Notes: generated by a model not told the origin, from the sequence alone. Counted from the stretch's first letter, positions 1-9,305 are shown. The stretch: DNA of 64,000 nucleotides from Jiangella asiatica (GCF_004349065.1 NZ_SMKZ01000026.1:23399-87398); one strand, 5' to 3'. A program made the numbers and translations.

Positions 1-1130
1 CACGGGCGCGGCTGCTGGCCTTCGCCTGCGTGACGGGGCTGGTGCTGACCGGATGCGGCGACGACGGCGGCCAGGCCGACGACCAGGTGAACGGCGCGGG
101 GTCGGGCGAGACGGAAGGCGCTGAGGACCAGAGCCCGCTGGCGGAGTTCCTCGGCGAGGGCGCCGGTTTCGCGGCCACCGGCCGGATGGTGACGATGGCC
201 TCTTCCGCGGGTGACCTGTCGGAGGAGGATCGGCAGAAGATGCGCCGGGTCGAGGAGCTCGTCGCGGAATGCATGCGGGAGCAGGGATTCGAGTACGTCC
301 CGATGGACCCGGCCGGTGGCGGTGACGCGGAGGATGACCCGTTCGCCGACGCGTTCTCGCTTCCGCCGGACGAGTTCGCCCGCGAGTACGGCTACGGCAT
401 CAGCACGCTGATGGGTGCCGAGGCGCCGGAGGGTGAGGCCGAGGACCCGAACCAGGAGATCCGCGAGGGCCTGTCCGAGTCGGCACGCGAGGCGTACGAC
501 CAGGCGCTGTGGGGCGACCTGGCCGAGGTCAGCGAGGGTGGTGGCGCGGTGTCGGTGCAGCCGTTGCCGTCCGAGGACGGTGCGGGCGCCGGCGAGCCGG
601 GCTGCCACCAACAGGCCAGCGACGAGGTCCACGGCGAGCAGGAGGGAGCCGTGACCGGCCCGGACATGAGCGAGTTCGAGGGCCTGTTCGACGACATGGA
701 GGCACTCCGGCAGCGGATCGAGAGCGACCCGCGGGTCACCGAGGCGACGGGGGCGTGGGCGGACTGCATGGCCGCGGCCGGGTACAGCGATGTCGAGACC
801 ATCCACGATCCCGAGGACCAAGTGATGTCCCGGATGAGCGAGCTGTACGGCTGGGACACCCAGGGCGAGGGCGAGGAGGGCCAGACCAACGTCATTGCCG
901 GCCCGGAGGAGCCCGACGTCGACGAGGCCGCCCTTCGGGAGCTGCAGGACTTCGAGATCGCCATCGCCACCGCGGACTACGAGTGTGAGCAGGAGCACTA
1001 CGCGGACGTCCAGCGTGAGGTCGCGGTGGCGATGGAGGAGCAGTTCGTCGAGGAGCACCGCGCCGAGCTGGAGCGCTACCGCGACGCCATGGCCGAAGGG
1101 CCGGCAGGGCACGCCGGTGGCCTCGGGTGA
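1..1130 (+). CDS. Lipoprotein of unknown function, 5'-truncated by the window edge
   Basis: The open frame runs in from the window edge. The residues before the first in-window GTG (30) continue a hydrophobic segment RARLLAFACVTGLVLTGC, so the true start lies upstream and LTGC is a lipobox with the acylated Cys followed by an acidic Gly/Asp-rich linker. The mature part is very acidic and has spaced cysteines (for example CMREQG, DCMAAAG, YECEQEH) but no domain I recognise. The stop overlaps the next start by 4 bases (GTGA), and the exporter genes follow with the same overlaps, so it is probably the first known member of that operon and may act on the outer face of the membrane. The function is unknown. 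Confidence 0.8.
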   Translation, partial: RARLLAFACVTGLVLTGCGDDGGQADDQVNGAGSGETEGAEDQSPLAEFLGEGAGFAATGRMVTMASSAGDLSEEDRQKMRRVEELVAECMREQGFEYVPMDPAGGGDAEDDPFADAFSLPPDEFAREYGYGISTLMGAEAPEGEAEDPNQEIREGLSESAREAYDQALWGDLAEVSEGGGAVSVQPLPSEDGAGAGEPGCHQQASDEVHGEQEGAVTGPDMSEFEGLFDDMEALRQRIESDPRVTEATGAWADCMAAAGYSDVETIHDPEDQVMSRMSELYGWDTQGEGEEGQTNVIAGPEEPDVDEAALRELQDFEIAIATADYECEQEHYADVQREVAVAMEEQFVEEHRAELERYRDAMAEGPAGHAGGLG

Positions 1131-2473
1131 GCCGGGCACGCAGCCGGACCCTGCTCGTCGTCGGCGGCGTTGCCGTCATCGCCCTCGGTGCCGGCATCTT
1201 CGCCGGAACACGCATCACCTCACCCGCCGATGCCGCCGCGCGCGCGGCACCGCCTGAGGCGTCCGAGGTCACCGTCCCGGTCGAGCTGCGGACCTTGAAC
1301 AGCGAGGTCGTCACCCGCGGCGACGTCTCGGCCGCGGGCGCGGTCGACGTCGTGCCCGAGGTCGGCGGGCTGGAGACGCCGCCGGTGGTGACCGGGCAGG
1401 TGCCCACGGTCGGCGCCGAGGTCACAGAAGGCACGGCACTGCTGGAGATCGTCGGGCGGCCGCTGGTCGTGCTTGCCGGCGAGCTGCCGATGTACCGGTC
1501 GCTGCGGCCGGGGATGAGCGGTCCGGACGTCGAGCAGCTCGAGGTGACGCTGCAGCGGCTCGGCCTGGACCCCGGCGACGTCGACGACGAGTACACGGCC
1601 ACGACGGGGGACGCGGTGGCCGAGCTGTTCGAGCGCATCGGCTACGAGCCGCCGGCGCCGGACCCGCAGGTCGAGGCCGAGCTCGAAGCCGCGAACGACC
1701 AGCTCGATCAGGCCGAGGACCTGGTCGAGGATGCCGAGGAGGCAATCGAGGACGCGGAGGACGCGGCACCGGATGCACCGGTCGACGAGGACGCGCTGGA
1801 GGATGCCCTCGACGACGCCCGCGAGCAGCTCGTGGACGCGCGGGCCACCCGCGACGAGGCCGCTGCCGCCGCCGGCACCCCGCTGCCGGCGTCGGAGGTG
1901 GTCTTCGTGCCCAGCCTGCCGCGGCGGGTCGACGAGGTGCAGGTGCGCCGCGGCGGCCAGGTGAGCGGCGCGGTCATGTCGGTCAGCGGCGCCACGCTGG
2001 TCGTCACAGCGAACGTCGACGACGCCGCCCGCGAGCTGCTGGCCGCGGAGATGCCGGTGACGATCGAGTTGCCCAGCGGCGACGAGGTCGCCGGCACAAT
2101 CACCGCCATCGCTGAGGCCGAGGGCGAGGGTGCCACCGGGCACGACGTCACCATCGCGCCGGGGGAGCTCACCGCCGAGCAGGTCGAGGAGCTGCGCGGC
2201 GCGAACGTCCGGGTCACCGTCCCGGTCGAGAGCACCGACGGCGACGTCCTCGCGGTCCCGCTGGCGGCGCTGACCGCCGGGCCGGGCGGCGAGAGCCGGG
2301 TCGAGGTCATGCGCGACGGAGCGACCGAGCTGGTCGAGGTGGAGGTCGGGTTGACCGCGGAGGGCTACGCCGAGGTGACGGCCGTCGAGGGCGAGCTGGG
2401 CGAGGGCGACCTCGTCGTCGTCGGGGAGTCGTCGGACGCGAGCGCCGACGACGACGCGGAGGGGGACACGTGA
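1127..2473 (+). CDS. Efflux periplasmic-adaptor-like (HlyD/MacA-type) protein with peptidoglycan-binding-like segment
   Basis: A 448-residue protein with one N-terminal membrane anchor (about residues 8-26) and an extracytoplasmic body. A segment around residues 125-165 (MSGPDVEQLEVTLQRLGLDP) resembles a PG_binding_1 repeat. An acidic, Ala-rich helical coiled stretch (about 185-245) and beta-rich lipoyl/barrel-like parts follow. This arrangement is typical of actinobacterial MacA/HlyD-like adaptors that partner a MacB-type ABC exporter, and the ATPase and permease genes follow with 4-base overlaps. It should link the transporter to the outer face of the membrane or cell wall. The substrate is not indicated. 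Confidence 0.75.
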   Translation: MSRARSRTLLVVGGVAVIALGAGIFAGTRITSPADAAARAAPPEASEVTVPVELRTLNSEVVTRGDVSAAGAVDVVPEVGGLETPPVVTGQVPTVGAEVTEGTALLEIVGRPLVVLAGELPMYRSLRPGMSGPDVEQLEVTLQRLGLDPGDVDDEYTATTGDAVAELFERIGYEPPAPDPQVEAELEAANDQLDQAEDLVEDAEEAIEDAEDAAPDAPVDEDALEDALDDAREQLVDARATRDEAAAAAGTPLPASEVVFVPSLPRRVDEVQVRRGGQVSGAVMSVSGATLVVTANVDDAARELLAAEMPVTIELPSGDEVAGTITAIAEAEGEGATGHDVTIAPGELTAEQVEELRGANVRVTVPVESTDGDVLAVPLAALTAGPGGESRVEVMRDGATELVEVEVGLTAEGYAEVTAVEGELGEGDLVVVGESSDASADDDAEGDT

Positions 2474-3168
2474 CGCCGCCGGTCGTGGAGATGACGGGAG
2501 TGGGCCGGGTCTTCCCTGGCCCACCGGCAGTAGAGGCGGTCCGCGACGTCGACCTGACGATCCAGGCCGGCGAGTACGTGTCGATCGTCGGGCCGTCGGG
2601 GTCGGGCAAGTCGACGCTGCTCCACTTGCTGGGTCTGCTGGACCGGCCGACGCACGGTGTCTACCGGCTGGACGGCGTGGATGTGAGCACCATGCGCGAG
2701 CGGCGGCGCACCCGCCTGCGCGGCGAGCGGATCGGCTTCGTCTTCCAGGCGTTCCACCTGCTGCCGCACCGCAGCGTGCTGGAGAACGTGGAGCTGTCGA
2801 TGATCTACCTGCGCGTTCCGCGCCGGGAGCGCACCGCGCGGGCGCGCGCCACGCTGGAGCGCGTCGGTCTCGGACATCGGGTCGACTTCGACCCGTTGCT
2901 GCTGTCCGGCGGCGAGCGGCAGCGGGTCGCGATCGCCCGGGCGCTGGTGGCGCGGCCGAGCCTGCTGTTGGCCGACGAGCCGACCGGGAACCTCGACACC
3001 GGCAATGCCGCGTCGGTCCTGGCACTCTTCGACGAGCTGCACGCCGACGGGCTCACGCTCGCCGTCATCACCCACGACGACGGGGTCAGCGCGCGGGCCG
3101 AGCGGCGGGTGCGGATCGTCGACGGAACGGTGCGCCACGCCGTTGATGCGCAGGAGGTCCGACGGTGA
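2470..3168 (+). CDS. ABC transporter ATP-binding protein, MacB/LolD type
   Basis: A 232-residue nucleotide-binding subunit. Walker A GPSGSGKST is at residues 41-49, the signature LSGGERQRV starts at 145, and Walker B LLLADEPTGNLD starts at about 165; the EPTGNLD form is typical of the MacB/LolD/FtsE branch. It should hydrolyse ATP to drive the FtsX-like permease encoded next. The start overlaps the adaptor stop by 4 bases and its own stop overlaps the permease start, so the subunits are translationally coupled. Confidence 0.9.
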   Translation: MTPPVVEMTGVGRVFPGPPAVEAVRDVDLTIQAGEYVSIVGPSGSGKSTLLHLLGLLDRPTHGVYRLDGVDVSTMRERRRTRLRGERIGFVFQAFHLLPHRSVLENVELSMIYLRVPRRERTARARATLERVGLGHRVDFDPLLLSGGERQRVAIARALVARPSLLLADEPTGNLDTGNAASVLALFDELHADGLTLAVITHDDGVSARAERRVRIVDGTVRHAVDAQEVRR

Positions 3169-4439
3169 GGCGACGGCGCACCGGTCGGCGTGGTCTTCGC
3201 TGGTCGCGTTGGGTGCGGGCGCCGCGAGAGCTGCCGCGCGGGCGTCGGATGACGGTGCCCGACCTGCTCGGGGAGGCGTTGGCCGGCGTGGCGGCGAGGC
3301 CGTCGCGGCTGGCGCTCACGACGCTGGGCACCGTGTTGGGCATCGCGGCGCTGGTCGCGACACTGGGCCTCGGGCAGACGGCCGCGGGGCAGATCAACGA
3401 CCAGTTCGACCGGATCGCCGCGGTTCGGGTCGTCATCGAGTCGGGCGAGACCGACGGGCCCGACGGGGAGGTAGCGCTGACCCAGCTGCCGTGGGACGCG
3501 CCGGAGCGGCTGGGTCGGCTGGCCGGGGTCGAGGCGGCCGGGACCTTCGCCAGCGTGGACGTCGCCGGCGCGCCGGTCCGCGGTGTCCCGTACGGCACGA
3601 TCGAGCAGACAGTTCCGGTGGCCGGCGCGTCGCCGGGTCTGTTCGACGCGCTCGGCGCGCGGCTCGCTGGCGGCCGCTTCTTCGACGGGGGGCACGAACA
3701 GCGAGCCGACCCCGTCGTCGTCCTCGGCCGCTACGCGGCGGAACGGCTGGGCATCAGCCGGGTGGACTCGCAGCCGTCCATCTTCATCGGCGACCGTTCG
3801 TTCACGGTCATCGGCATCCTCGACGCCGTCGACTACCGGTCGGAGGTGCAGGATTCGGTGATCATCCCGATGGGCACGGCACGCGCCCTCTACGGGCTGG
3901 AGGCACCCGAGGCAGTCGAGATCCGCACCGCACTCGGAGCGGCGCAGCTGATCGGCGAGCAGGCGCCCATTGCCGTCGACCCCAACGAGCCCGACCTGCT
4001 CGACGTGACGGCACCGCCCCCGCCGGGTTCGCTGCGCGACACGGTCTCCGCCGACGTCAATGGCCTGTTCCTGGCGCTGGGCGGGCTGTCGCTGCTGGTC
4101 GGCGGGCTCGGGATCGCCAACGTGACGCTGCTGTCGGTGCTGGAGCGCATCTCCGAGATCGGCCTGCGCCGGGCGGTCGGTGCTGGCGGGCTGCACGTGG
4201 CCGGACAGTTCCTGGTGGAGAGCGGGATCGTGGGCTTCCTGGGCGGGCTGATCGGCTCGACCATCGGGGTGCTGGCGACGGTCGGCGTCTCGGTGGTCCG
4301 CGACTGGACGCCGCTGCTGGACATCCGGCTGGCGCTTGCGGCGCCGCTGCTCGGCGGACTGATCGGCCTGGTGGCGGGGACCTACCCCGCCTGGCGGGCG
4401 TCGGCGGTCGAGCCGATCACGGCGCTGCGCACGGCGTGA
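3165..4439 (+). CDS. ABC transporter permease, MacB/FtsX type
   Basis: A 424-residue permease with the MacB plan: one N-terminal membrane helix (about residues 50-70), a large extracytoplasmic MacB_PCD-like domain, then three C-terminal helices in the FtsX domain (GLSLLVGGLGIANVTLLSVL, EIGLRRAVGA, then two more). With the preceding adaptor and ATPase it makes a mechanotransmission-type exporter. The first 28 residues are Arg-rich, and an internal ATG (MTVPDLLGEAL, 3249) is an alternative start; the GTG overlapping the ATPase stop fits operon spacing. Confidence 0.88.
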   Translation: MRRRRTGRRGLRWSRWVRAPRELPRGRRMTVPDLLGEALAGVAARPSRLALTTLGTVLGIAALVATLGLGQTAAGQINDQFDRIAAVRVVIESGETDGPDGEVALTQLPWDAPERLGRLAGVEAAGTFASVDVAGAPVRGVPYGTIEQTVPVAGASPGLFDALGARLAGGRFFDGGHEQRADPVVVLGRYAAERLGISRVDSQPSIFIGDRSFTVIGILDAVDYRSEVQDSVIIPMGTARALYGLEAPEAVEIRTALGAAQLIGEQAPIAVDPNEPDLLDVTAPPPPGSLRDTVSADVNGLFLALGGLSLLVGGLGIANVTLLSVLERISEIGLRRAVGAGGLHVAGQFLVESGIVGFLGGLIGSTIGVLATVGVSVVRDWTPLLDIRLALAAPLLGGLIGLVAGTYPAWRASAVEPITALRTA

Positions 4440-4448
4440 GCGGCAGAT

Positions 4449-4482
4449 AGTCCGCATGCTGGACTAGTCCTGTCTCAACAGG
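4449..4482 (+). terminator. Two small stem-loops after the exporter operon
   Basis: AGTCC/GGACT (4449-4453 with 4461-4465) and CCTGT/ACAGG (4469-4473 with 4478-4482) can form two short adjacent hairpins just after the permease stop. There is no U-tract, so intrinsic termination is only a possibility. Confidence 0.3.
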
Positions 4483-4760
4483 TAACCATCTGGCGTTGCA
4501 ATCATCACAATCGCGCAGCTCCCGAGGCTCTGGATTCGCACCGGCCCGATCGGGTCCGCTAGCGTCACGGACGACCGAACCCCAGACAGGTGCGGTTGGG
4601 CTGTGGCCGACGAGGCGGGCTTGGGTGCCCGCGTGCCACGTTCATCCCGCTCGCGCCGCTTCGTCGCGTGGCTCACCGGTTGCTCCCGTAGGGAGCTGCC
4701 TGGCGTAGCCCCCGCCCGGTTCACCGGTGCGTCGCGTGGCTGACGAACGAAAGGTGAGGC
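4483..4760 (+). promoter_or_regulatory. Leader of the betaine transporter operon with hairpin and direct repeat
   Basis: No gene is seen in this gap. The 3' part is organised: CGTCGCGTGGCT occurs twice (4662-4673 and 4730-4741), a perfect hairpin GCTCCC-GTA-GGGAGC spans 4682-4696, and CACCGGT or its reverse occurs on both sides of the hairpin. This could be a structured 5' leader. I could not match it to a known riboswitch. AAGGTGAGG at 4751-4759 is the ribosome binding site for the ATPase gene. Confidence 0.35.
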
Positions 4761-6011
4761 GTGACCGCCGTACGCGCGGAAGGACTGTTCAAGGTCTTCG
4801 GCAAGAAGACCGACGATGCCGTACGACGGCTCCGGGACGGCGCGAGCCGGGCCGAGGTCGTCGCGACCGGCGCCACCCCTGCGGTGATCGATGCCAGCTT
4901 CGACGTACGGCCCGGCGAGATCTTCGTCGTCATGGGACTGTCCGGTTCCGGGAAGTCGACTCTGATCAGGATGCTCAACGGGCTGCTCGAGCCCACGGCC
5001 GGCCGGGTGTTCGTCGACGGTGTAGACATCTTCGCCATCGACGAGGCCGAGCTGCGCCGGGTGCGACAACAACGGATCGGCATGGTGTTCCAGCACTTCG
5101 CCCTGCTGCCGCACCGGACTGTCGCCGAGAACGCCGCCTACGCCCTGGACATCCAGGGAGTGCCGAAGAAGGAGCGGCTGGACCGGGCGGCCGAAGCGCT
5201 GGAGCTCGTCGGCCTGGGTGGCTGGGAGGACCGATATCCCGCCCAGCTGTCCGGGGGCATGAAACAGCGGGTGGGTCTCGCCCGCGCCCTCGCCGCCGGC
5301 AGCGACATCATGCTCATGGACGAGGCGTTCTCCGCGCTGGACCCGCTGATCCGCCGCGAGATGCAGGACCAGCTGATCGACCTGCAGGCAAGGCTCGGCA
5401 AGACCGTCGTGTTCATCACCCACGACCTCAACGAGGCGATGCGCCTCGGCGACCGCATCGCGGTCATGCGCGACGGCCGGATCGTGCAGATCGGCACGGC
5501 CGAGGAGGTGTTGAAAGATCCGGCCAACGATTACGTCGCCCAGTTCGTGGCCGACGTCGACCGCACCCGCGTCCTCACCGCTGCCAGCGTCATGGAGCCG
5601 GCCCAGCTGGAGGTCAGCGCCACGGGCGGCCCTCGGGTCGCGCTGCACGGCATGCGGGAGAAGCAGATGAGCGCCGCGTTCGTCGTCGCCCGCGATCGCA
5701 CCTTGCGCGGCGTGGTCCGCGACCAGGACGTCGTCGCCGCCGTCAACCGGGGCGACTCGACGCTGGACGGCATCGTCGGCGACGACTTCACGTCGGTGCA
5801 CGCCGACGCGTACCTCGCCGAGCTGTTCGCGCCGTCGGCGGAGTCGCCACTGCCACTGGCCGTGCTCGACGACGCCGGCCGGTTGGTCGGCGTCGTCCCT
5901 CGGGTCACGCTGCTGGCCGCGATGGCCAGCATCGTCGAGGCCCTGCCCGACGCCGAGCAGGACGCCGAGCATGGCGCCGAGCCGGCTCGCGTCGAAGGAG
6001 GTGTGCGATGA
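4761..6011 (+). CDS. Glycine betaine/proline ABC transporter ATP-binding subunit (OpuAA/ProV family)
   Basis: A 416-residue subunit with Walker A GLSGSGKST at 59-67, signature LSGGMKQRVGLARAL, Walker B IMLMDEAFSALDP and a C-terminal CBS-like regulatory pair (about residues 280-395). The N-terminal leader with KTDDAVRRL before the ABC core is characteristic of the ProV/OpuAA group. It energises uptake of quaternary-amine osmoprotectants with the permease and binding protein that follow. It starts at GTG after AAGGTGAGG, and the stop overlaps the permease ATG by 4 bases. Confidence 0.92.
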   Translation: MTAVRAEGLFKVFGKKTDDAVRRLRDGASRAEVVATGATPAVIDASFDVRPGEIFVVMGLSGSGKSTLIRMLNGLLEPTAGRVFVDGVDIFAIDEAELRRVRQQRIGMVFQHFALLPHRTVAENAAYALDIQGVPKKERLDRAAEALELVGLGGWEDRYPAQLSGGMKQRVGLARALAAGSDIMLMDEAFSALDPLIRREMQDQLIDLQARLGKTVVFITHDLNEAMRLGDRIAVMRDGRIVQIGTAEEVLKDPANDYVAQFVADVDRTRVLTAASVMEPAQLEVSATGGPRVALHGMREKQMSAAFVVARDRTLRGVVRDQDVVAAVNRGDSTLDGIVGDDFTSVHADAYLAELFAPSAESPLPLAVLDDAGRLVGVVPRVTLLAAMASIVEALPDAEQDAEHGAEPARVEGGVR

Positions 6012-6886
6012 GCGACGAAGCGTTCGACCCGCTGGACCCGAGGCTGGACGTCGGCGAGTGGGTCTCCGACGCGTTCGACTGGTTCACCGAGACGTTCCAG
6101 CCGGTCCTGGACGTCGTCGAGACGGTGCTCCAGGGCCTGTACGACGGGCTCTACGAGGTGCTGAGCGCACCGCCGTTCCTGGTCATGATCGCGCTGTTCG
6201 CCGCGCTGGGCTGGGTGGTCCGGTCGTGGAAGTTCGCGGTGTTCACCGTCGCCGGGTTCTACCTCGTCGCCTCGATGGACCGGTGGGACGCGGCGATGGA
6301 GACGCTGTCACTCGTCGTGGTGGCGGCGGCGCTGGCGACGTTGATCTCGGTGCCGCTGGGCATCTGGGCGGCGAAGTCGCAGGCGGTGAGCAACGCGCTG
6401 CGCCCTGTCCTCGACTTCATGCAGACCATGCCGGCGATGGTCTACCTGATACCCACCCTTTTCGCCTTCGGCATCGGGGTGGTCCCCGGCATGATCTCGA
6501 CGATCGTCTTCGCGATGCCGCCCGGTGTGCGGTTCACCGAGCTCGCCATCCGCCAGGTCGATCCCGAGGTCGTGGAGGCCGGCCAGGCCTTCGGATCGTC
6601 GCCGACGCGCATCCTGCGGCAAATCCAGCTGCCACTAGCGCTGCCGACGATCATGGCCGGCATCAACCAGGTGATCATGCTGTCGCTGTCCATGGTCGTG
6701 CTCGCCGCCATGGTGGGCGCCGCCGGTCTCGGCCTGGACGTCGTCTCCGGCCTGCAGTCGCTGCGGGTCGCGACCGGCGTCGAGGCAGGTCTGGCGGTCG
6801 TCGTGCTCGCCATCTATCTGGACCGCATCGTCTCGGCACTGGCCGACCGCGCCCCCGTGGCGCGGGCAACGAAGCTCCGCACCTGA
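6008..6886 (+). CDS. Glycine betaine/proline ABC transporter permease (OpuAB/ProW family)
   Basis: A 292-residue membrane protein. A hydrophilic N-terminal region that may include an amphipathic helix is followed by several membrane helices and the BPD_transp_1 core with the EAA-like segment EAGQAFGSSPTRILRQIQLPLALP (about residues 190-215), which docks on the ATPase. Homologues form the channel of betaine importers. The ATG overlaps the ATPase stop (ATGA), and the binding protein follows after 62 bases. Confidence 0.92.
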   Translation: MSDEAFDPLDPRLDVGEWVSDAFDWFTETFQPVLDVVETVLQGLYDGLYEVLSAPPFLVMIALFAALGWVVRSWKFAVFTVAGFYLVASMDRWDAAMETLSLVVVAAALATLISVPLGIWAAKSQAVSNALRPVLDFMQTMPAMVYLIPTLFAFGIGVVPGMISTIVFAMPPGVRFTELAIRQVDPEVVEAGQAFGSSPTRILRQIQLPLALPTIMAGINQVIMLSLSMVVLAAMVGAAGLGLDVVSGLQSLRVATGVEAGLAVVVLAIYLDRIVSALADRAPVARATKLRT

Positions 6887-6948
6887 CACCCACAACCAGC
6901 TAAGTCCTCGAACCAAGAGTGCACGGTAGATCGACACGGAGGAGAAAC

Positions 6949-7959
6949 ATGCGCAAGTCCACGCTCACGCTCCTGGCCGGCCTGTGTGCCGGCGGCCTGG
7001 TCCTCGCCGGCTGCGGCGATGACGACGGCGGCGGTGAGACCACCAGCGACGGCGGCGGCGACACCACCGAGGTGCAGACCATCGGTGACGTCGAGACCGG
7101 GTCGTGCGATCCGGCCGAGGGCAACGCCGAGATGCCGGACCCGGAAGGCACCGGTGACGACGAGACCGAGATCACCATCGGCGTCTTCAGCGGCTGGGAC
7201 GAGAACTACGTCGTCGCCGAGCTGGCCAAGGTCGCGCTGGAGGAGCAGGGCTACACCGTCGAGTTCGAGGAGCTGGAGGCCGGTCCCGCGTACACGGGCG
7301 TGGCACAGGGCGACATCGACGTGCTGATGGACGCGTGGCTGCCCAACACCCATGCGCAGTACGTCGAGCAGTTCGGCGACGACCTCGAAGATGCCGGCTG
7401 CTGGTTCGACGAGGGCTACCTGACGATCGCGGTCAACGCCGACTCGCCGGCCCAGTCGCTGGACGAGCTGGCCGACAACGCCGACGCGTACGGCAGCCGG
7501 CTCGTCGGCATCGAGCCCGGCGCCGGGCTGACGGCAACCACCCAGGAGGAGGTCATCCCGACCTACGGCCTGGACGACTGGGACTTCCCGACGTCGTCCT
7601 CGCCGGCGATGCTGGCCGAGCTGGACAACGCCATGTCGGCCGGTGACGACATCGCCGTCACCCTGTGGCACCCGCACTGGGCGTACGCCGCCTACGACAT
7701 CCGCGACCTGGAGGACCCCGAGGGCGCCCTCGGCGAAGCCGAGCGCCTGTACAGCCTGGCCCGGCCGGGCTTCCACGAGGACTTCCCGAATGCCGCGCAG
7801 CTGATCCAGAACCTCTACCTCTCCAATGAGCAGCTGCTGGAGATCGAGGACATCATGGTGGTCGAGAACGGGCGCGAGGACAACGCCGGCTCGGTCGCGC
7901 AGTGGCTCGACGCCAACCCGGAGTTCGTCGCGGACTGGCGCGCCGGCACCCTGCTCTGA
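6949..7959 (+). CDS. Glycine betaine-binding lipoprotein (OpuAC/ProX family)
   Basis: A 336-residue extracytoplasmic receptor. The signal peptide MRKSTLTLLAGLCAGGLVLAGC ends in lipobox LAGC, so the protein is membrane-anchored, and a Gly/Asp/Thr-rich linker follows. The OpuAC core carries aromatic-rich stretches (VFSGWDENYVVAEL, VLMDAWLPNTH, VTLWHPHWAYAAYD) that in this family form the aromatic cage for the trimethylammonium group. The start is set by GGAGGA six bases before ATG. It completes the importer. Confidence 0.92.
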   Translation: MRKSTLTLLAGLCAGGLVLAGCGDDDGGGETTSDGGGDTTEVQTIGDVETGSCDPAEGNAEMPDPEGTGDDETEITIGVFSGWDENYVVAELAKVALEEQGYTVEFEELEAGPAYTGVAQGDIDVLMDAWLPNTHAQYVEQFGDDLEDAGCWFDEGYLTIAVNADSPAQSLDELADNADAYGSRLVGIEPGAGLTATTQEEVIPTYGLDDWDFPTSSSPAMLAELDNAMSAGDDIAVTLWHPHWAYAAYDIRDLEDPEGALGEAERLYSLARPGFHEDFPNAAQLIQNLYLSNEQLLEIEDIMVVENGREDNAGSVAQWLDANPEFVADWRAGTLL

Positions 7960-7989
7960 TGCCGGCCCTGGATCGCTGAGTCACGCCGG

Positions 7990-8388
7990 TCACGCCGCCG
8001 GGGTCGCGAACGAGCATCGCGGCCCCGGCGTGGCGGCCAGCCGGTTGTCGAGCGTGGCCAGGGCACAGCCGAGATGCTCCGCGAGCGCGACGTACCAGGC
8101 GTCGTAGCTCGTGACGTTGTCGCGGAGCTCCCAGGCCCGCTCCGCGAACGGGGCATAAGAGAACAGATCGAGGGGCAACGCGACGAGGTCCGCATGGGCC
8201 ATGGCCGCCGTATCGCCCGAGATGAGGCCGGCCGTTGCCGAACGGCGCAGGATGTTAGCCGCTTCCACCGGCATCAGGTGGGGTGCGGCGAGCGGTTGGG
8301 TGGCGAGCAGGCTGTCGGCCCAGGCGCCGTCGGCGCCACTGTCGACGAGCGCGGACACCACCAGAGACGCGTCGACGACGAGTGTCAC
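7990..8388 (-). CDS. VapC-like PIN-domain ribonuclease toxin
   Basis: A 132-residue PIN protein. The conserved acidic quartet is visible: D6 (VVDAS), E42 (PVEAAN), D96 (SYDAWYVALAEHL) and D114 (ATLDNRL), the Mg-binding site of VapC-type RNases. It sits directly after and overlaps by 4 bases a small RHH antitoxin gene, the usual antitoxin-then-toxin order. Expression is probably repressed by the antitoxin-toxin complex. Confidence 0.9.
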   Translation of the reverse strand: MTLVVDASLVVSALVDSGADGAWADSLLATQPLAAPHLMPVEAANILRRSATAGLISGDTAAMAHADLVALPLDLFSYAPFAERAWELRDNVTSYDAWYVALAEHLGCALATLDNRLAATPGPRCSFATPAA

Positions 8389-8618
8389 CGGCGGTCGGCG
8401 TCCCGGTGTGCCAGGATATCGGCCTTGGACAGCCGGCTACCCGTGCGCGCCTTACGGTCGCGGATGTGTCCGACCAGCTCCTCCGGATCGGGTCGGTTGG
8501 CGATCTCCACGAGCTTGATCCGAACGTACTCCTGCAGCGACCGGCCGCTGCGCGATGCGCGGGCCGCGAGCTCGTCTCGGGTCGCGTCGGGAACGTCTCG
8601 CACCGTAATCGCAGCCAT
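8385..8618 (-). CDS. VapB-like ribbon-helix-helix antitoxin
   Basis: A 77-residue protein beginning MAAITVRDVPDATRDELAARAS, the N-terminal beta strand and helix of the CopG/FitA-type RHH fold, followed by a toxin-binding tail. It should dimerise, bind its own promoter and neutralise the PIN toxin encoded next. The upstream sequence contains CAGCATAATGCTG-like dyad symmetry around 8625-8637, a plausible operator close to its start. Confidence 0.85.
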   Translation of the reverse strand: MAAITVRDVPDATRDELAARASRSGRSLQEYVRIKLVEIANRPDPEELVGHIRDRKARTGSRLSKADILAHRDADRR

Positions 8619-8624
8619 AGCAGC

Positions 8625-8637
8625 ATTATGCTGCTAG
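8625..8637. promoter_or_regulatory. Dyad in front of vapB
   Basis: CAGCA-TTA-TGCTG forms a perfect short inverted repeat a few bases upstream of the antitoxin start. RHH antitoxins commonly bind such dyads over their own promoter. Assigned from position and symmetry only. Confidence 0.45.
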
Positions 8638-8714
8638 GGCTGCTGATCTTCAACGTAGCGGCGGCGGGGACGGCCGCGTGGTCGGTGATCTCGCGGGGTC
8701 GGTAGTGTCCCCAC

Positions 8715-9305
8715 ATGCTGCTCTCCGACCGCGACATCCGGGCCGCCGTCGAGTCCAAGCGGGTCCAGCTGGACCCGTACGACCCCGAGATGGTGCAACC
8801 GTCGAGCATCGACGTGCGGCTCGACCGGTACTTCCGGGTGTTCGAGAACCACCGCTATCCGCACATCGACCCGGCGGAGGAGCAGCCCGACCTCACCCGC
8901 ATGGTCGAGCCGCATGGTGGCGAGCCGTTCGTGCTGCACCCGGGCGAGTTCGTGCTGGCCTCCACGTATGAGACGGTGACGCTGGGCGACGACGTCGCCG
9001 CACGGCTGGAGGGCAAGTCGAGCCTGGGTCGGCTGGGCCTGCTCACGCACTCGACGGCGGGCTTCATCGACCCGGGCTTCACCGGCCACGTCACGCTGGA
9101 GCTGTCCAACGTCGCGACGCTGCCCATCAAGCTGTGGCCGGGCATGAAGATCGGCCAGCTGTGCTTCTTCGCGCTCACGTCGCCGGCCGAGGAGCCCTAC
9201 GGTGCGCAGCGTCACGGCTCGCGCTATCAAGGCCAGCGCGGTCCCACGCCGAGCCGGTCCTACCTGAACTTCCACCGCACCCACGTGGAGAGTGGGCAGC
9301 CATAG
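8715..9305 (+). CDS. dcd: dCTP deaminase
   Basis: A 196-residue protein with the Dcd signature throughout: [70 protein letters not shown]. It deaminates dCTP for dTTP synthesis; mycobacterial homologues also cleave to dUMP, and whether this one does is not visible to me. Its stop (TAG at 9303-9305) abuts the palindrome in front of the Fe-S oxidoreductase gene. Confidence 0.95.
   Translation: MLLSDRDIRAAVESKRVQLDPYDPEMVQPSSIDVRLDRYFRVFENHRYPHIDPAEEQPDLTRMVEPHGGEPFVLHPGEFVLASTYETVTLGDDVAARLEGKSSLGRLGLLTHSTAGFIDPGFTGHVTLELSNVATLPIKLWPGMKIGQLCFFALTSPAEEPYGAQRHGSRYQGQRGPTPSRSYLNFHRTHVESGQP

Noticed and set aside
4727..6886. A 719-residue forward open frame covering the betaine ATPase and permease region
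   Set aside because: Its first part is an Arg-rich out-of-frame reading of the ATPase gene. The permease starts at ATG 6008 overlapping the ATPase stop.
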